NCBI GenBank assembly: GCA_003184365.1
Contig: NKYR01000127.1
Coordinates: forward strand, 41,359 to 105,358
Source: Evernia prunastri
Lineage: Eukaryota > Ascomycota > Lecanoromycetes > Lecanorales > Parmeliaceae
Length of the DNA: 64,000 nt
Direction of reading: 5' to 3'
The notes beneath the pieces were generated by a model. The model saw only the letters and a list, made by a program, of their open reading frames with translations, was not told the origin of the DNA and did no database searches. Shown here piece after piece: positions 42,043-52,931 of this stretch. The first letter of the stretch is position 1; the number at the start of each line of letters is the position of its first letter. The position numbers were made by a program, and so were the translations under genes.

Positions 42043-42310
42043 GAGGCACCAGGAAAGGCACATGGCACATGGTGACGGCCAGGAAGGCTTGTCGGTCTTA
42101 ATGAGAGGCACATGATGACGGCCAGGAAGGCTTGTCGGTTTTGATGAGAGGCACCAGGAAAGGCACATGGTGACGGCCAGGAAGGCTTGTCGGTCTTAAT
42201 GAGAGGCACATGATGACGGCCAGGAAGGCTTGTCGGTTTTGATGAGAGGCACCAGGAAAGGCACATGGTGACGGCCAGGAAGGCTTGTCGGTTTTGATGA
42301 GAGGCACCAG
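42042..42310 (+). repeat. Tandem repeats between gag and the 3' LTR
   Basis: Seen: five units starting GAGAGGCAC and sharing GACGGCCAGGAAGGCTTGTC, alternating long (55-62 bp) and short (43 bp) forms, so the composite period is about 98 bp. A sixth unit is cut short at about 42297. Confidence 0.8.
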
Positions 42311-42382
42311 AGTATTTCTGTATAGCTTCATTTGTACTGGAGTTTGGATTCAGGGGAGACGGTCTCGCTGTTCACAGGGGAG

Positions 42383-42534
42383 TGTCAAAATTTGGGTTCT
42401 CAGCTATGACCTTTGTGCATGTCGGCTATATCACCAAATTTCTATGGGGTCAAAGACATCCCCCAGGAGATTCTGAGGTAGAATAATTCAAGCAATCTAC
42501 ACATCATTCTTGCTACATACCTGAAATCTTGACA
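42383..42534 (+). repeat. 3' LTR of the gag-only element
   Basis: Seen: same 152 bp as the 5' LTR with one difference (GTGCATG here, GCGCATG there), preceded by a purine-rich CACAGGGGAG tract. Confidence 0.8.
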
Positions 42535-42574
42535 AAAGGGAGAGAGAGAGAGACGTAGGGTGCTAGACACGTAC

Positions 42575-44145
42575 CCTTCAGGATGATACAAAGCGACGAC
42601 ATCATACTTCATCCCATGGACCCACCAGAAGTCCCAAACCAGCACCGCGGCGATCGGTCCCAAAAACACGCTGTACGCCGCCATGAAATTGAGAAAGCCC
42701 CCCGCCGTCGCCAGGATGCGCCAGGGCACCAGGACCCACGCGAACAGGGCGCAGAGCAACTGCCCGCGGCGGATGTCGACGTAGGACGGGAAGAGCGCGG
42801 CGAGGTCGTTGGCCGCGGACAGGCTATTGGCCGAGATGTTGACGCCGAGCGCGGCGAGGGCGAAGGCGAGCGCGGCGAAGAAGCGACAGGCGCGGTCCGG
42901 CCAGTGGGCGATGAGGGCGGCCGGGTTCCAGTCCAGGGCGCCGTAGTGGGCGTCGCCCGCGGAGGTGCAGGCGATGCCGATGAAGGCGATGAACGTGAAG
43001 ACGAGGGGCAGCAGTGGGACGTAGAGCCACTGCCAGTGGACGCTGGCTTTGCTGTAGCGGGAGAAGTCGGGCATGTTGACGCTGAGGGTGCTGTAATTGC
43101 CGATGACCTGGTCCGTCGTCAGCGCTACGGCTCAGGACTCGGAATGTAAGGCATGACTTACTGATGTGAGGGAGGAGAGCCAGGCGTAAGAGTATGCAGA
43201 TCCTCCGACGGTGGCCTTCGCGGTGGAGGAGAGCAGTGGTCCTCCTGTACCGCCTGTAGAGCGGAAGGCCCAGATGAGCATGGCGATGAAGCAGATAGGG
43301 ACGAGGATGGACTTGGTGATGAAGAGATAGCGGAGGTTGTTGGGATGCATATAGAGGAAGGGGATTTGGGCGAGCCAGACTAATAGCGCACGATCTGTCA
43401 GCTTTTCGTTACTCACCCATGGGGGTACTGCCAGCGGTACTCACACAGGAAGAACGACACCATCTGAGCCGTCGTAATGCCCTGGTTGGCGGGAATATGG
43501 TTCGGTAGCCTCCCAAAGCTTGGCCATATCGCCGTAATCATCACTTGAACAACATCACCACCATTGACGGTCTGTATCGCAAACCAGAACATCGCCAGTA
43601 TCACTCTGGATATAATTGCCACTAGCGCACTCAATCAGTGCCCTTTCTTTGCTTTTACCACCCCATTGCCATTTCCATTTCCATCTCAGACCTCCGAATC
43701 ACGAAAAATTAACTACCATACCGTAACTCCCCCAAAAACCCCACCCGGCCCTGGCCAGCACGGGAAACGGCGCATGATATAAGACGCCAGTTGCCCCGTT
43801 CAGTGAGATCACGACGCTGATGATCAGAAACGCCGTCGCGACGATCCCGAGCGCGTCTTTGTACGACAGGCCGATGGCGAGAATCGAGGACGCAAATTCC
43901 CACGTCGCGGCGTTGAAGGCGTCGGAGAACCAGTAGGCGATTAGGGCGTATATGCTCCATTTTCGATCCAAGGGGCGGATAGGATCCAGGTCTGCGTTTG
44001 AGTATTACGTTGGCTGGCTCTCCGACATGGAGAGGAGGGAGGAACCTTTGTTGCTCTACCGACTCGCTCCCACCGCGCTAGAGAACGCGGAGGGGACTTG
44101 TTCTACGCGCTATTCGAACTTCGGAAGGCGGAGTTTACGAGACAT
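42575..44145 (-). pseudogene. NCS1 nucleobase permease, nonsense-bearing and truncated by an LTR element
   Basis: Seen: four coding blocks on the minus strand match NCS1 (uracil/allantoin/purine type) permeases and join in phase over short introns: YWFSDAFNAATWEFASSILA, then FPVLARAGWGFWGSYG; SRVILAMFWFAIQTVNGGDV and LPNHIPANQGITT; WLAQIPFLYMHPNNLRYLF; and NMPDFSRYSK through NISANSLSAANDLAALFPSY to WVHGMKYDVVALYHPEG. About ten membrane segments are visible. The N-terminal exon, from MSRKLRLPKFE to YSNADLDPIRP, is in one frame but holds three stops (about 44110, 44056 and 44005). The intron after HPEG (donor at 42574) contains the LTR element, and I cannot find the last exon beyond it. Known: these carriers import nucleobases with protons. 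An intron skipping the stops is possible (GTAAAC donor) but would discard the conserved N-terminus. Confidence 0.65.
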
Positions 44146-44942
44146 AAATGGTAGCATAATGATGGCTTGTAAGTAATGGTTTTCTATGGAGATGGTGGTC
44201 CATGGCGACGAAGAGGTGGGGTCTGATTTGATATTTATTTTTGTGATTCGTACCTTATCGAGATGGATCTGTTGTCTTATCGTCTTGCAGATCTGACAGC
44301 GTTAGCCCGTCGATGAGGTACTTTTGGAGCGTGGCCGTGCAGCTGCCTTTTTGGGTTAGAGGAGGGGACGTCTGAGGTAAGACGGGATTGGATGTTGGAG
44401 TGGGAGGTATGAGAGTGGGAGCAGGGTATCTGTTGGAAGATAGAGGATAGAAAAATTTGTTAAGGCAAGAGAGGGTAATGGATGCTTTTTCCTTGATTCG
44501 TTGGCAGTCTGGATCGTAGCTCATGGTTGCAAGTAAGCAGATGTGATTTTCTGTTTGCTTGGTCAGATATACCTTTGGATATAAATCTGTGCTCGTAATG
44601 TAAGGGCAGTACAAAGAGACTTCAGGCCCAAAGGTGAATTTCTCTTATGCAAGCGACTCCTCCTCAATATTTAGGCGTGCGTGATGAATAGGAGTCGCGA
44701 TATTGCTCAGATTTGTTACCCTTTTTGCCAGCAATCTGGCTCTGCGTTCCCTCGTCGATCTTGTATTCGTCAGAGTCGTCCTCCTCATAAGTCCATTGCT
44801 TGAATCTGGAGAAGTTGCAACGACGGCTTTCATCTGAGTATAAAACGTTTCTTTATTGTTATATGGCTAGTTCTAGCCCGAATGTATGCCTTTCGCCAAT
44901 CGGATTGAATTGCAAATCTCGGAGATGTAACCGGCGAGGGGC
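44146..44942. other. Intergenic, one weak frame
   Basis: Between the permease relic and RIT1. A minus-strand frame from an ATG near 44522 to 44255 (start MSYDPDCQRIKEKASI, then Pro/Thr-rich) is open but has no motif or conserved feature that I recognise. Confidence 0.3.
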
Positions 44943-46541
44943 TCAATCGAGTCTAGGCATCAAGAAAGAATGCACACTTTGTAAGGTCGAGCGCGATGGA
45001 TTGGCACCAGGCTTTGCTGTTGTAACGGTGGCGAGACGTCGGCGAACGAGAGCTTTGTCGAATGACCTACTAGTCGCAGAGCGGCTGAACCGGTCTAGAG
45101 AAACAGAGGTTCAGCTGATAGCCCTAGAGGAAGCCGTAGAGGCTATGCACGTGAAAGCTGGAGAGACAAGCGACGGCGCAACTCACAGTTATCGTCAAAG
45201 AACAGACACAACACCGCCAGCAAAGTTCCAACGGATAGATCCTTCCCTGTGGAACACGCGAAAAGGATCTTTGGTGTTGAGCCACAGTCCGGAAGACTGG
45301 CTATGAATGGCGGGACGCGAGTCAGTTGAGAGCGGAGAGCTCGACTGCCTAGCTTGCCATCACCGCACAACAGATTTAGGGTTCTCTTTGCTCCACCGTC
45401 GTTGGTCTCCAGCTTTGCCTCGGAAAGCGCAGTGCCACCGCAGATGATTATTCCATCGTAATGGTCGGATTGCGCAGCGCTCGACATCGTTCCAATGTAA
45501 AGCCTTGTAGGCCCAATTTTGACAGCATCAATACCAGTGGCATTATGATCTTGACCCGTAGCAACCAAGTCCCGAATGAGATCCGTGATATCCTCCTCGA
45601 CTGCTGCCAAAAGTTTTTCATTGTGCTTCCAAAACAGGGGTGGCGTCAGGCCCTTTGACCAGCCTTCACTGTCGTCTCCAGCTCCCTGAATGTATCCATC
45701 TTCCGTCATTTCTGCGCCGACGACGCGTCTGGATGCCGTATAGCAGATTATGGTATTATAGTCGGTAGAAGGAATGAATTCAATGGAAGATGTCAGACCG
45801 TGCGTGAGCCAGGACGGTCGAAGTGGTTTCCTTAAGACCGAACGTAGGGAGCATAGGTCAAGGCCGAGGTCCTGCTTCGTCAGCCTGAGTATCTCACAGC
45901 TTGGGTGCTGAATTCTCATTACTTTGACATTGTTAACAAAACCATCCAGAAGCGCCTCAATTTGGGCATGCTCCGAGGCACCCACGATCTCTTTCGGCGT
46001 TACCAGCTTATGACTTTCATGCATCTCCCTGAATAATAATCTATTCATCACAGCACACCAGATGGGGATAGTCTTGCTTAAAGCATCGGGCATGCTTTTC
46101 CCTCTTCGTGTAGAGTCGACAATGATGCATCTATAGCGACCATCAGCCCGCATTCCCACGACCCATCAGTCCTACTATGTGCATTTGGGTCCTTACCCAC
46201 CCCCCTGATCTCCCTATGAGATCCAGTATCTGCATATTCAAGCGCCTTGTACTGAAGCTCCATTGTCCCCAATGTCCGTCCGTGCTCTTGAAGTAGGCAC
46301 TGCTGGCCTTCTGCTCTGGAGGGATATACCAACTACCGCAACGCTCGTTGGCAACGATCGGGAGACTGTAGTTGGAGGCCACATTTTGGACCAAAACCGA
46401 GTCCTGATGGATCGAATGTAGGCGATTGGTGATAGAGAGGGTAGATCGTTTAAGGGAGGACAGGGTACCAGAGAAGCTTTGAGAGGCTGCTGGAAGGACT
46501 AAGGAGGATAAAGAAGTAGGGAAGGAGGATTCAATGGTCAT
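44943..46541 (-). CDS. RIT1: Initiator tRNA phosphoribosyl transferase (Rit1)
   Basis: Seen: three exons with consistent phase: 46541-46201, 46130-45187, 45094-44943, giving 478 residues. The N-terminal part has WSFSTRRLNMQILDLIGRSG, continuing over the first intron into GCIIVDSTRRGKSMPDALSK and TIPIWCAVMNRLLF. The C-terminal part has IICGGTALSEAKLE, LFACSTGKDLSVGTLLAVLC and, in the last exon, KPGANPSRSTLQSVHSFLM. Known: Rit1 adds a 2'-O-ribosyl phosphate at A64 of initiator tRNA-Met in the cytoplasm, keeping it from being used in elongation. The last exon lies antisense within a longer plus-strand frame at 44800-45306, which I treat as spurious. Introns are GTGGGT...ATAG and GTGAGT...CTAG. 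Confidence 0.9.
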
Positions 46542-47148
46542 TGCATTATCCGCTCGAAAGATTGTTTGTCACAGACGCAGTTACCCAACTGGCCAAGTCA
46601 CTATACCCTAGGCCCTAAAAGGCTAGCGTTTGGATATGGCGCTCTAGCGAATTCTCCGGGCTTTTTTTTCACTCCTCCCCATAATTAACTTAATTGGCAT
46701 CACGCGGCAATGAGTGTATCATTCAAGAATTAATAACATTTTCTATGTTCTAGATGTATGGCCGTACCCTGATGCCAGTTTCTCTGTTGTCTTCTTCTGT
46801 CATCGCCAAATTGACAGTCCTGTCTTCGAGACAAAATGCTACAACCTTCTTTTTCTCACCGGAGTCCGCCGCCAAAGACGTCGCCCCAATGGCATGGCTG
46901 GAGATGTTAGGGCAGGACGATAGTATAAATCGGCACGTGGGGTCTGCTAGCAAACCGTGTGCCAGAAGAGTAAAGGGCGGAAAAACCGCCAACGAATCGG
47001 AAGAACAAGGCGCAGGATACCTGAGACTGCAGATCGCGATAACCATATGGCCTCAGGAATCCGTCCATGCGAACGGTGATGGAGTCCAGGAAAGACGGGG
47101 TCCTCGCCAATAAGTATCAGGACCAGCAATTGCACTTGATGCATATCA
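46542..47148. other. Intergenic, upstream of RIT1
   Basis: 0.6 kb with small frames only. It should contain the RIT1 promoter and the 3' UTR of the gene ending at 47149. Confidence 0.35.
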
Positions 47149-48537
47149 CTAAGACATGCGACGAAAGCTCGCCTCCACCTCTGCTTCTCTGAGGCGACTT
47201 GGATCCTCATATACCTCTATCTCGGGATCACCAGGCTCGAACAGCCAGACATCTTTCCCTCGAATTGCATGATAGTGTGCTGCTGCCTCTCGTGACGTTG
47301 CTTCACCACCAATAAAGGAATACTGAGGCTTTTCCTTCAGAGAAACTTCCAACCCACTAGCAGTGTTTTTGAACTCCATCGCTCTCCTGTTTCCTTTTTT
47401 AGCTTGGTCAAGAGTGATGGTTGGTCTGTTGCTTGCTGGTCCGTATCTGCTTCTGTTGAAGCCGAGTAGCGATCTGGCCCCGGCAGGTCCTGGTTTGCAG
47501 CACTTCTCGAAACTGGTTGGAGCTATCCACGTGCACCAGTCTTCCCAAGAAAATGCGTAAGGATTGTGAGCGTTCATCGTGAAGTAGAAATATCCCATGG
47601 TCGACAACCATGCCAAATATCGTTCTGGATCTCGTGCCACAATCATGTCGAGGGTGTCTGCGATATCCTCAGACGTATCTTGCTGCTCCCTCGCCTCGGC
47701 GGCTTGTTCTCTAAGCAGCTTTCGGGAGTCTGCTGCCACAAGGATACTCTGGAATTGATGGTGCGCTTTCCCAACGAACATGTCATGATCCCACTGTCGC
47801 GACTTATTGCGTTGCCTGAATCCGCGCACTCTTTCATGCATAAATTCTTCGGTCATTTCTTCCGTGACGTGAAATACTGCTTTGCCGACCATTGAGATTC
47901 CACCTCTCCAGGCAGCCAGTCCAGCAAGTTTAGGAGGAGCTCCCGGGCGTCGGTCTGCACCCCAACATCGATCTGATTCGCGCTGAAGCATAGCGAGCTG
48001 CGATGCGTAAGATAGCCATGGAGAGCCGGGGGCGATTGGCGGTGACCTTGAAGTGATGCGCGCGAAGCTCCGAATGGACGGCGTCAATGCTTCCTGGAGC
48101 TGAGTGACCTCGTCCCAGGTGCTCGGCTTGTGGTGGCGTGAGTCCAGAGCGCGTATAGCATTGATATGAGCGTATATGGCGTTGTTATGACCGTGTATAG
48201 CGTTGATATGAGGGCGTATAGCGTTGCCACGAGCGTGTGCGGCGTTGACACATGGGATGTTCCCGGCCTGTCTCATTTGCAGTGGTGCGGAAGGGCCTAG
48301 TATAGCACCCGAGGCAGCCGGTTGTGCAAGTTGTGAAGTCGCGTCCCCTTGAACGGGGTGTTGTTGGATGTTTCGACCAGCAGTCATATTACCGGACAAT
48401 GACTGATGGCTTGTTGAAGGTAGCATTGTCTCGAACACCTGAAGATAACGGTGAAGACGGGCACAAAGATTGAGTGCACAATGCAATAATTTCAGTAAAT
48501 GGGGCGATGGAATTGATAAAAAATCGAGATTAACCAA
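47149..48537 (-). CDS. Hypothetical protein (up to 462 aa)
   Basis: Seen: one long frame. The true start is probably an internal Met (MLPSTSHQ near 48426, or MTAGRN near 48390), because the first 38 residues look like translated leader. Around residues 103-130 a short tandem motif NAI-x-(A/P/G)-H-(I/N) repeats four times (GNAIRPHINAIHGHNNAIYA). The C-terminal 300 residues look globular: WRGGISMVGKAVFHVTEEMT, DPERYLAWLSTMGYFYFTMN, FSWEDWCTWIAPTSFEKCC, KPQYSFIGGEATSREAAAHY. No family recognised. It lies at the downstream edge of the paralogue array but I see none of the array motifs in it. Confidence 0.65.
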   Translation of the reverse strand: MVNLDFLSIPSPHLLKLLHCALNLCARLHRYLQVFETMLPSTSHQSLSGNMTAGRNIQQHPVQGDATSQLAQPAASGAILGPSAPLQMRQAGNIPCVNAAHARGNAIRPHINAIHGHNNAIYAHINAIRALDSRHHKPSTWDEVTQLQEALTPSIRSFARITSRSPPIAPGSPWLSYASQLAMLQRESDRCWGADRRPGAPPKLAGLAAWRGGISMVGKAVFHVTEEMTEEFMHERVRGFRQRNKSRQWDHDMFVGKAHHQFQSILVAADSRKLLREQAAEAREQQDTSEDIADTLDMIVARDPERYLAWLSTMGYFYFTMNAHNPYAFSWEDWCTWIAPTSFEKCCKPGPAGARSLLGFNRSRYGPASNRPTITLDQAKKGNRRAMEFKNTASGLEVSLKEKPQYSFIGGEATSREAAAHYHAIRGKDVWLFEPGDPEIEVYEDPSRLREAEVEASFRRMS

Positions 48538-48961
48538 AAATAATGGCTTTTGTGATCAGCCCTATATTCAAAAGCAGCTGGTGTTGAACATTTGAGAAAA
48601 AGCCAGTGCGAATGCTGTCCGCTCCAGAATGACTTTCAGATGGTACCACTTTGAAACGACAGAAATCTCTGTCGTTTGGAAGTTGTCGCAAACCAAGAGA
48701 CTATTTATTCCATTATTTCTGGCACTAAGTTGTCCTTTAAGGCAATATTCTTTGGATGAATGTTCTACAAAATATCACATTAAATTCAATGGATACCAGC
48801 AATACGTTTTACCAGGCGCTGAAAGATTTCATCTATTATATGGAATATCTTAGAGAAAACAGGACATGGTCAACAATCTTTGGTCTCAGTCTAACTGAAT
48901 GAGCCGCCACATAAAATTTCCTTTCCTCCGCCTCAATCGACCTCAATCGACCATCGCCTTG

Positions 48962-51900
48962 TCACCCTCTCCTGAAATCATCTTCGAACCTCGCTCCTGA
49001 CCAGTCCCGCAAATCGGGCATCTGTCCATTCTCTCCGCACGGCGCTCTATGGCCCTTTTTGAAAGCCTCATAGTATATCGAGTCCTTACTCGGAGGTTCC
49101 CAATCAAAGACTGACCGCCCCCAGTGCATCACGCCGGTTAGGATTGGCAGTGCTTCCACCGGCCGGTGTTCTCTCCACCAATCTTGGAAGGACCAAAATA
49201 TCGTGTCGTATTGAGCACGATACGACAATTGTGGATCTGTTTTCGGAGCTGGCTCTCCGGTCCATGCGAAGTATACCTCTCGTGTGGGAAGCAATGCATC
49301 GATAAGGCTCTGGACCTCCTGCTCATTCCAGGGCTCCACCTCACTGTAATTGACTGATTGGAACCCAAGATCCAGGAACACCCCTTCGAAAACCTGGGCC
49401 CATTCAGCTTCGAGCTTCTGCTTTTGCGTTAGAGAAGACACTGCATGCGGAGCTGAAGCGACCCTACCAGATTGGTCCACTTTTGGATCAAAGTTGCTAG
49501 TAGCTCCCTCTATGGCCGGCTCCTCCATACGCACACGCTTCGAAGGAGGCGCATGCACTCCTATCTCTTCGTACACAAGAAAGTCGTTCACCCGCTTCCT
49601 ATGTGCTTGCAGTGGCCCATATTCTACGTTCTCTTCGAGAATGGGCATGCTCATTGACATTTCGAAGGGGTGAGGCTGCGGTGCGTACGACTCGTGCTGT
49701 ACGGAAGATACAAGAGACAGAGTACCGGATGCGCCGATTCCTTTCGGTGGCTCGTTGCTGATGAGCCCTTCGTATGTCGCGTAGTGAGTCCTCCCATCAA
49801 TGTTCACAGGCACAGCTGTACGTCGGTGATCTTGCTTTTCATTGCTCTGACCTTCCTCCCCGGTCGAGCTTACCCACGAGGGTCCTTTGCTCTTGCCTCC
49901 AACTTCCCCAGGACGCGGAATGCGTCTGAATTGGGATCTAAGAGCCAGAACTTCTTCTTCATCCGTCTCCACTGAGCTCTCGCATGAAAGTCTCTCGACT
50001 TTCTTGCTGTTCCCACGAGCCTTTGCGATTGCTCGAGGTTTTTTGGGTGAACGGCGTTGGGTTGGAACCCCTTCGTATTCCCCGTTGGCCGAGCTCTCAC
50101 CCGAGACTTCCTCGATTGTCTCGAGATTTTCAGGCGCCTTTGCAACTGTTCGAACCGACCTTCGTGGATATCGGCGTGTAGTATCGCTATCGTCGATGAT
50201 AGTCGGAGTCTGATCGAACATGACGAGGTCATCGACTTCGGCCGCAATGCTATCCTCTCTCCCCCGATGGCGAGCTCGCTTTTGGGGTCTGTTCTGAGCC
50301 GGGGCCTCTTCCTCCGACGATTGTTCCTCGTCATCTGTGGTATGCTTTCGCTTGCGAGACTGGGCTTTCTCGAGCTTAGAGCTGCTTTTGGGTTTTTTAG
50401 CGGCCCTTCGAACCGCTGCGGCAGCATCGCCCTTTATTGGGAATACCGCCGCCTCGCCTTTCTTGATCTCTTTGACCTCTTTAGTTGTGAGATCGCGTCC
50501 AAAGCCCCTGATAGTGTTGTTCTGGAGCTTGTCCCCGTACAGCTTCTGAAGGCCTGCCTTGATTGTCAAGGTCAGTTTGCGCTCTGTCCAGCTGCATAGG
50601 CCCGCATGGAACCGGAAACGCTCCATCGGCATGTTGACGACAGTATTGGGAGTTCCAAGCTCCTCCCAATCGGGATGGTCCTCAGTGCCGACGTTGATCC
50701 TCCTCGGCATGCGAGCCCAAACTGACCATAGATTAGTGCATTGGCGATGGTTCCAGTACCTCTCTTACTTACAGTCTTTGTGGCCCAGACTCATGTTCTC
50801 CCGTCGCATAGCCTCCAGTTTGTATCCTGGAATATTTGAGGCAATTGCAGCAGGAAGATCCCACTAAATAATCTCGGAGTCAGTATATCTTTCGAAAGGT
50901 AGTTCTGGAGTCAGAAGACATGTTTCAGGAGCCGGGCAAAATTTCCGGCCCCCACAGATAATGAAAATGGGAACGACAGCTCAGAAAAGATAACTCACAT
51001 CTTTCACGGGATTGTCATGCGGGTCGAGAACAATATATCTCCTCCCATTCCCCTCCCAGTACATGTACCCCGGGCATTTGGGCCTAGGGTTCTTTGCCTT
51101 ATCTTCTTCCCATTGGAAGTCGATCTCTGGGCGATCTTCTCTATCTGGACCCCATTGGACATGCTTATGGTAGAACGAGGTCACGTTGTATCTACCAGGT
51201 CCTGGTACATCCTGGTATTCTGTGACCTTTAGTCAAGGTCTCACGCTCGTGGCTGAGTTTGCACTTACCATTTTGGACACCAAGAGCAACTCTCTCTGCC
51301 TCTGCGATGGCTATCAGTTGAGGTCTGATGTCATCGTGGGTCACCGCTAGAACTATGGTTGGTCAGATTAGCATCGATGGGAGTAGAAACAAGATTATTT
51401 ACCTCCTTCGCTATCAGCTCTCGCCAGCCACTCGAGCTGGCCATCGGCGTTTGTACGTGTTAGCCCTCTACGGGCTTTGTACTTTCCCTTTGAAGCCTTG
51501 TTAGACTTCTTTGTGTCTTTGACACCGTTTGTCCCTTCAACCTCCTCCCCGCCCTCTTCATCCTCTGATGAGTGATCTTCAATCTCATCCTCGTCCACAA
51601 CTACCGGCCCTGTTGGGCGTCCGCTCTCACTAGGACCAGCCTGAGCCTGCAGACTTTGTCCATTTGGGTAGCCTCTGGCCTTTGGCCGTGAGGGAGGGTT
51701 CAGGCTTGCCGCGTTTGCCGCGTATGGAGGAGGATTATGTCCTACATTTGGACAAGCTACTCCATAATCACTGAACGGGCTTGGCCGAGTATCTTGGTGA
51801 ATACTCTGGCTAGGAGCCTCCAAGCCCGTGTGCCATGCAGCCGGAGGAGCTGGATGCGTGTTTCTCATACCAGCAAATGGATTAGTCCGGCCATGTTGCT

Positions 51901-52220
51901 GGGAGTCACCGTAAGGGTGATGTCTGGCACCACCTCGGCTGCTGGGGCGTCTCGTAGGTCCCCGATGCCCATTTCTGTCATACTGTGGGCGTTCTTCGGA
52001 CCCCACTTGTTGTGTTGAGGGGACCTCGTCATGCCCCTCAACGATGGTGGCTACACTTTGTTAGTTTACTGTCAACAAGTTCTCGGAGTTCGCTGTACTT
52101 ACCGGCAACGTCATCCATCATCCGCACATAGTCCCCTTCGGTGTAGCCGAATTCATCCCTCTCAGCACCTGGAAAGGCACCAGGCATCTCGTAGTGGCGG
52201 GTTTGGCCGTTGAACGCCAT
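48962..52220 (-). CDS. Paralogue A of an undescribed multi-exon family (about 973 aa)
   Basis: Seen: six exons with exact phase: 52220-52103, 52050-51403, 51352-51269, 51219-50999, 50863-50773, 50721-48962. In order: N-terminal MAFNGQTRHYEMPG; a long disordered acidic/basic stretch; TNADGQLEWLARADSEG; THDDIRPQLIAIAEAE; YNVTSFYHKHVQWGP; YIVLDPHDNPVKD; DLPAAIASNIPGYKLEAMRR; DFWARMPRRIN; then a 500-residue disordered region with many KK/RR clusters (EKAQSRKRKHTTDDE) and a C-terminal block LLPTREVYFAWTGEPAPK, SFQDWWREH, YEAFKKGHRAPCGENG. Every exon border falls between conserved motifs. No known domain. Inference: nuclear, because of abundant basic clusters. Confidence 0.7.
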
Positions 52221-52734
52221 GACGATGCGTGGTGTGAGAAGTGTGTAAAGGTAAAGAAGATGCAAGGTGTGACAGAAGATACAAAGTGCAGGTATGATAT
52301 ATGTTTATAAAAGGTTGTTGCGAATTTTGAAAACGAGGTGTTAGAAAGTCCTGTCTCGGGAGCATGGGTGTTGTTGTGGTAGCTCGCTCACCAGAAAATT
52401 TCCTATCACCAAACCGGGCCGGGCATAAGAGTGATCACGGAGCACAGCAGTGATTCCGGTCTACCCTTTCTCCGTATCCGAATTTGTGAAAACGCTGCCA
52501 AACGGAACCCTATAACGCGAATATTCAAAGTAGAACCCCCACTCGAGACTATTCTGCTTGGACTTTCAGTTCTCCAAACTACAATATCATTGCTGCTCAA
52601 CACCTCACTTTCCTTCGGCCCTCCATTATTCCTTGGGGAAAGCACATATCGTTCTTCCTGCAAAGTATGCCACCGCTACACATAGCCATGTCACTAGCCA
52701 TCACCCAGCGATCTGCCTGTCTCCAATCAAAACA

Positions 52735-52931
52735 TATCGGCAGTCTTATCCAGCACATCAACTCTCCTCCCTTGTTCATCACACGGATCTCGATGACCCT
52801 TTTTATAGGCCGCATAATACACCGCATCCTTCTTGACAGGCCACCAGTCTTCCACTGGGCAACCCCAAGTGCGTCAACTTGACCAGAATCCGCAGAGGGC
52901 CCTCGGCATCATGGTTCCACTAGTCTTTGTA
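52735..52931 (-). pseudogene. Relic of a paralogue of the same family (C-terminal block)
   Basis: Seen: minus-strand translation gives KD-stop-WNHDAEGPLRILVKLTHLGLP then, after a frame change, VEDWWPVKKDAVYYAAYKKG and HRDPCDEQGR. This follows the C-terminal block of paralogue A (QDWWREH...LPILTGVMHWG...KDSIYYEAFKKGHRAPCGENG). The stop at 52920-52922 is TAG where the relative has Trp. It lies just upstream of paralogue A, as expected for a decayed tandem copy. Confidence 0.65.

Larger units (their letters stand above)
40962..42534 (+). mobile_element. Compact gag-only LTR retrotransposon (1573 bp)
   Basis: Seen: two 152-bp LTRs (TGTCAAAA...CTTGACA) differing at one base, a primer-binding site directly after the 5' LTR, a single gag reading frame, a tandem-repeat block and a purine tract (AGGGGAG) before the 3' LTR. 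No protease, integrase, reverse transcriptase or RNase H is present. Known: non-autonomous elements with LTRs and gag only have been called TR-GAG elements in plants. I see no matching 5-bp target duplication at the outer edges (GAAAT and AAAGG). Near-identical LTRs mean a recent insertion. Confidence 0.8.

Noticed and set aside
44800..45306. 168-codon plus-strand frame with a CKSRRCNRRG segment
   Set aside because: It lies antisense to the second and third exons of RIT1, whose conserved C-terminus (KPGANPSRSTLQSV) is clear on the minus strand.
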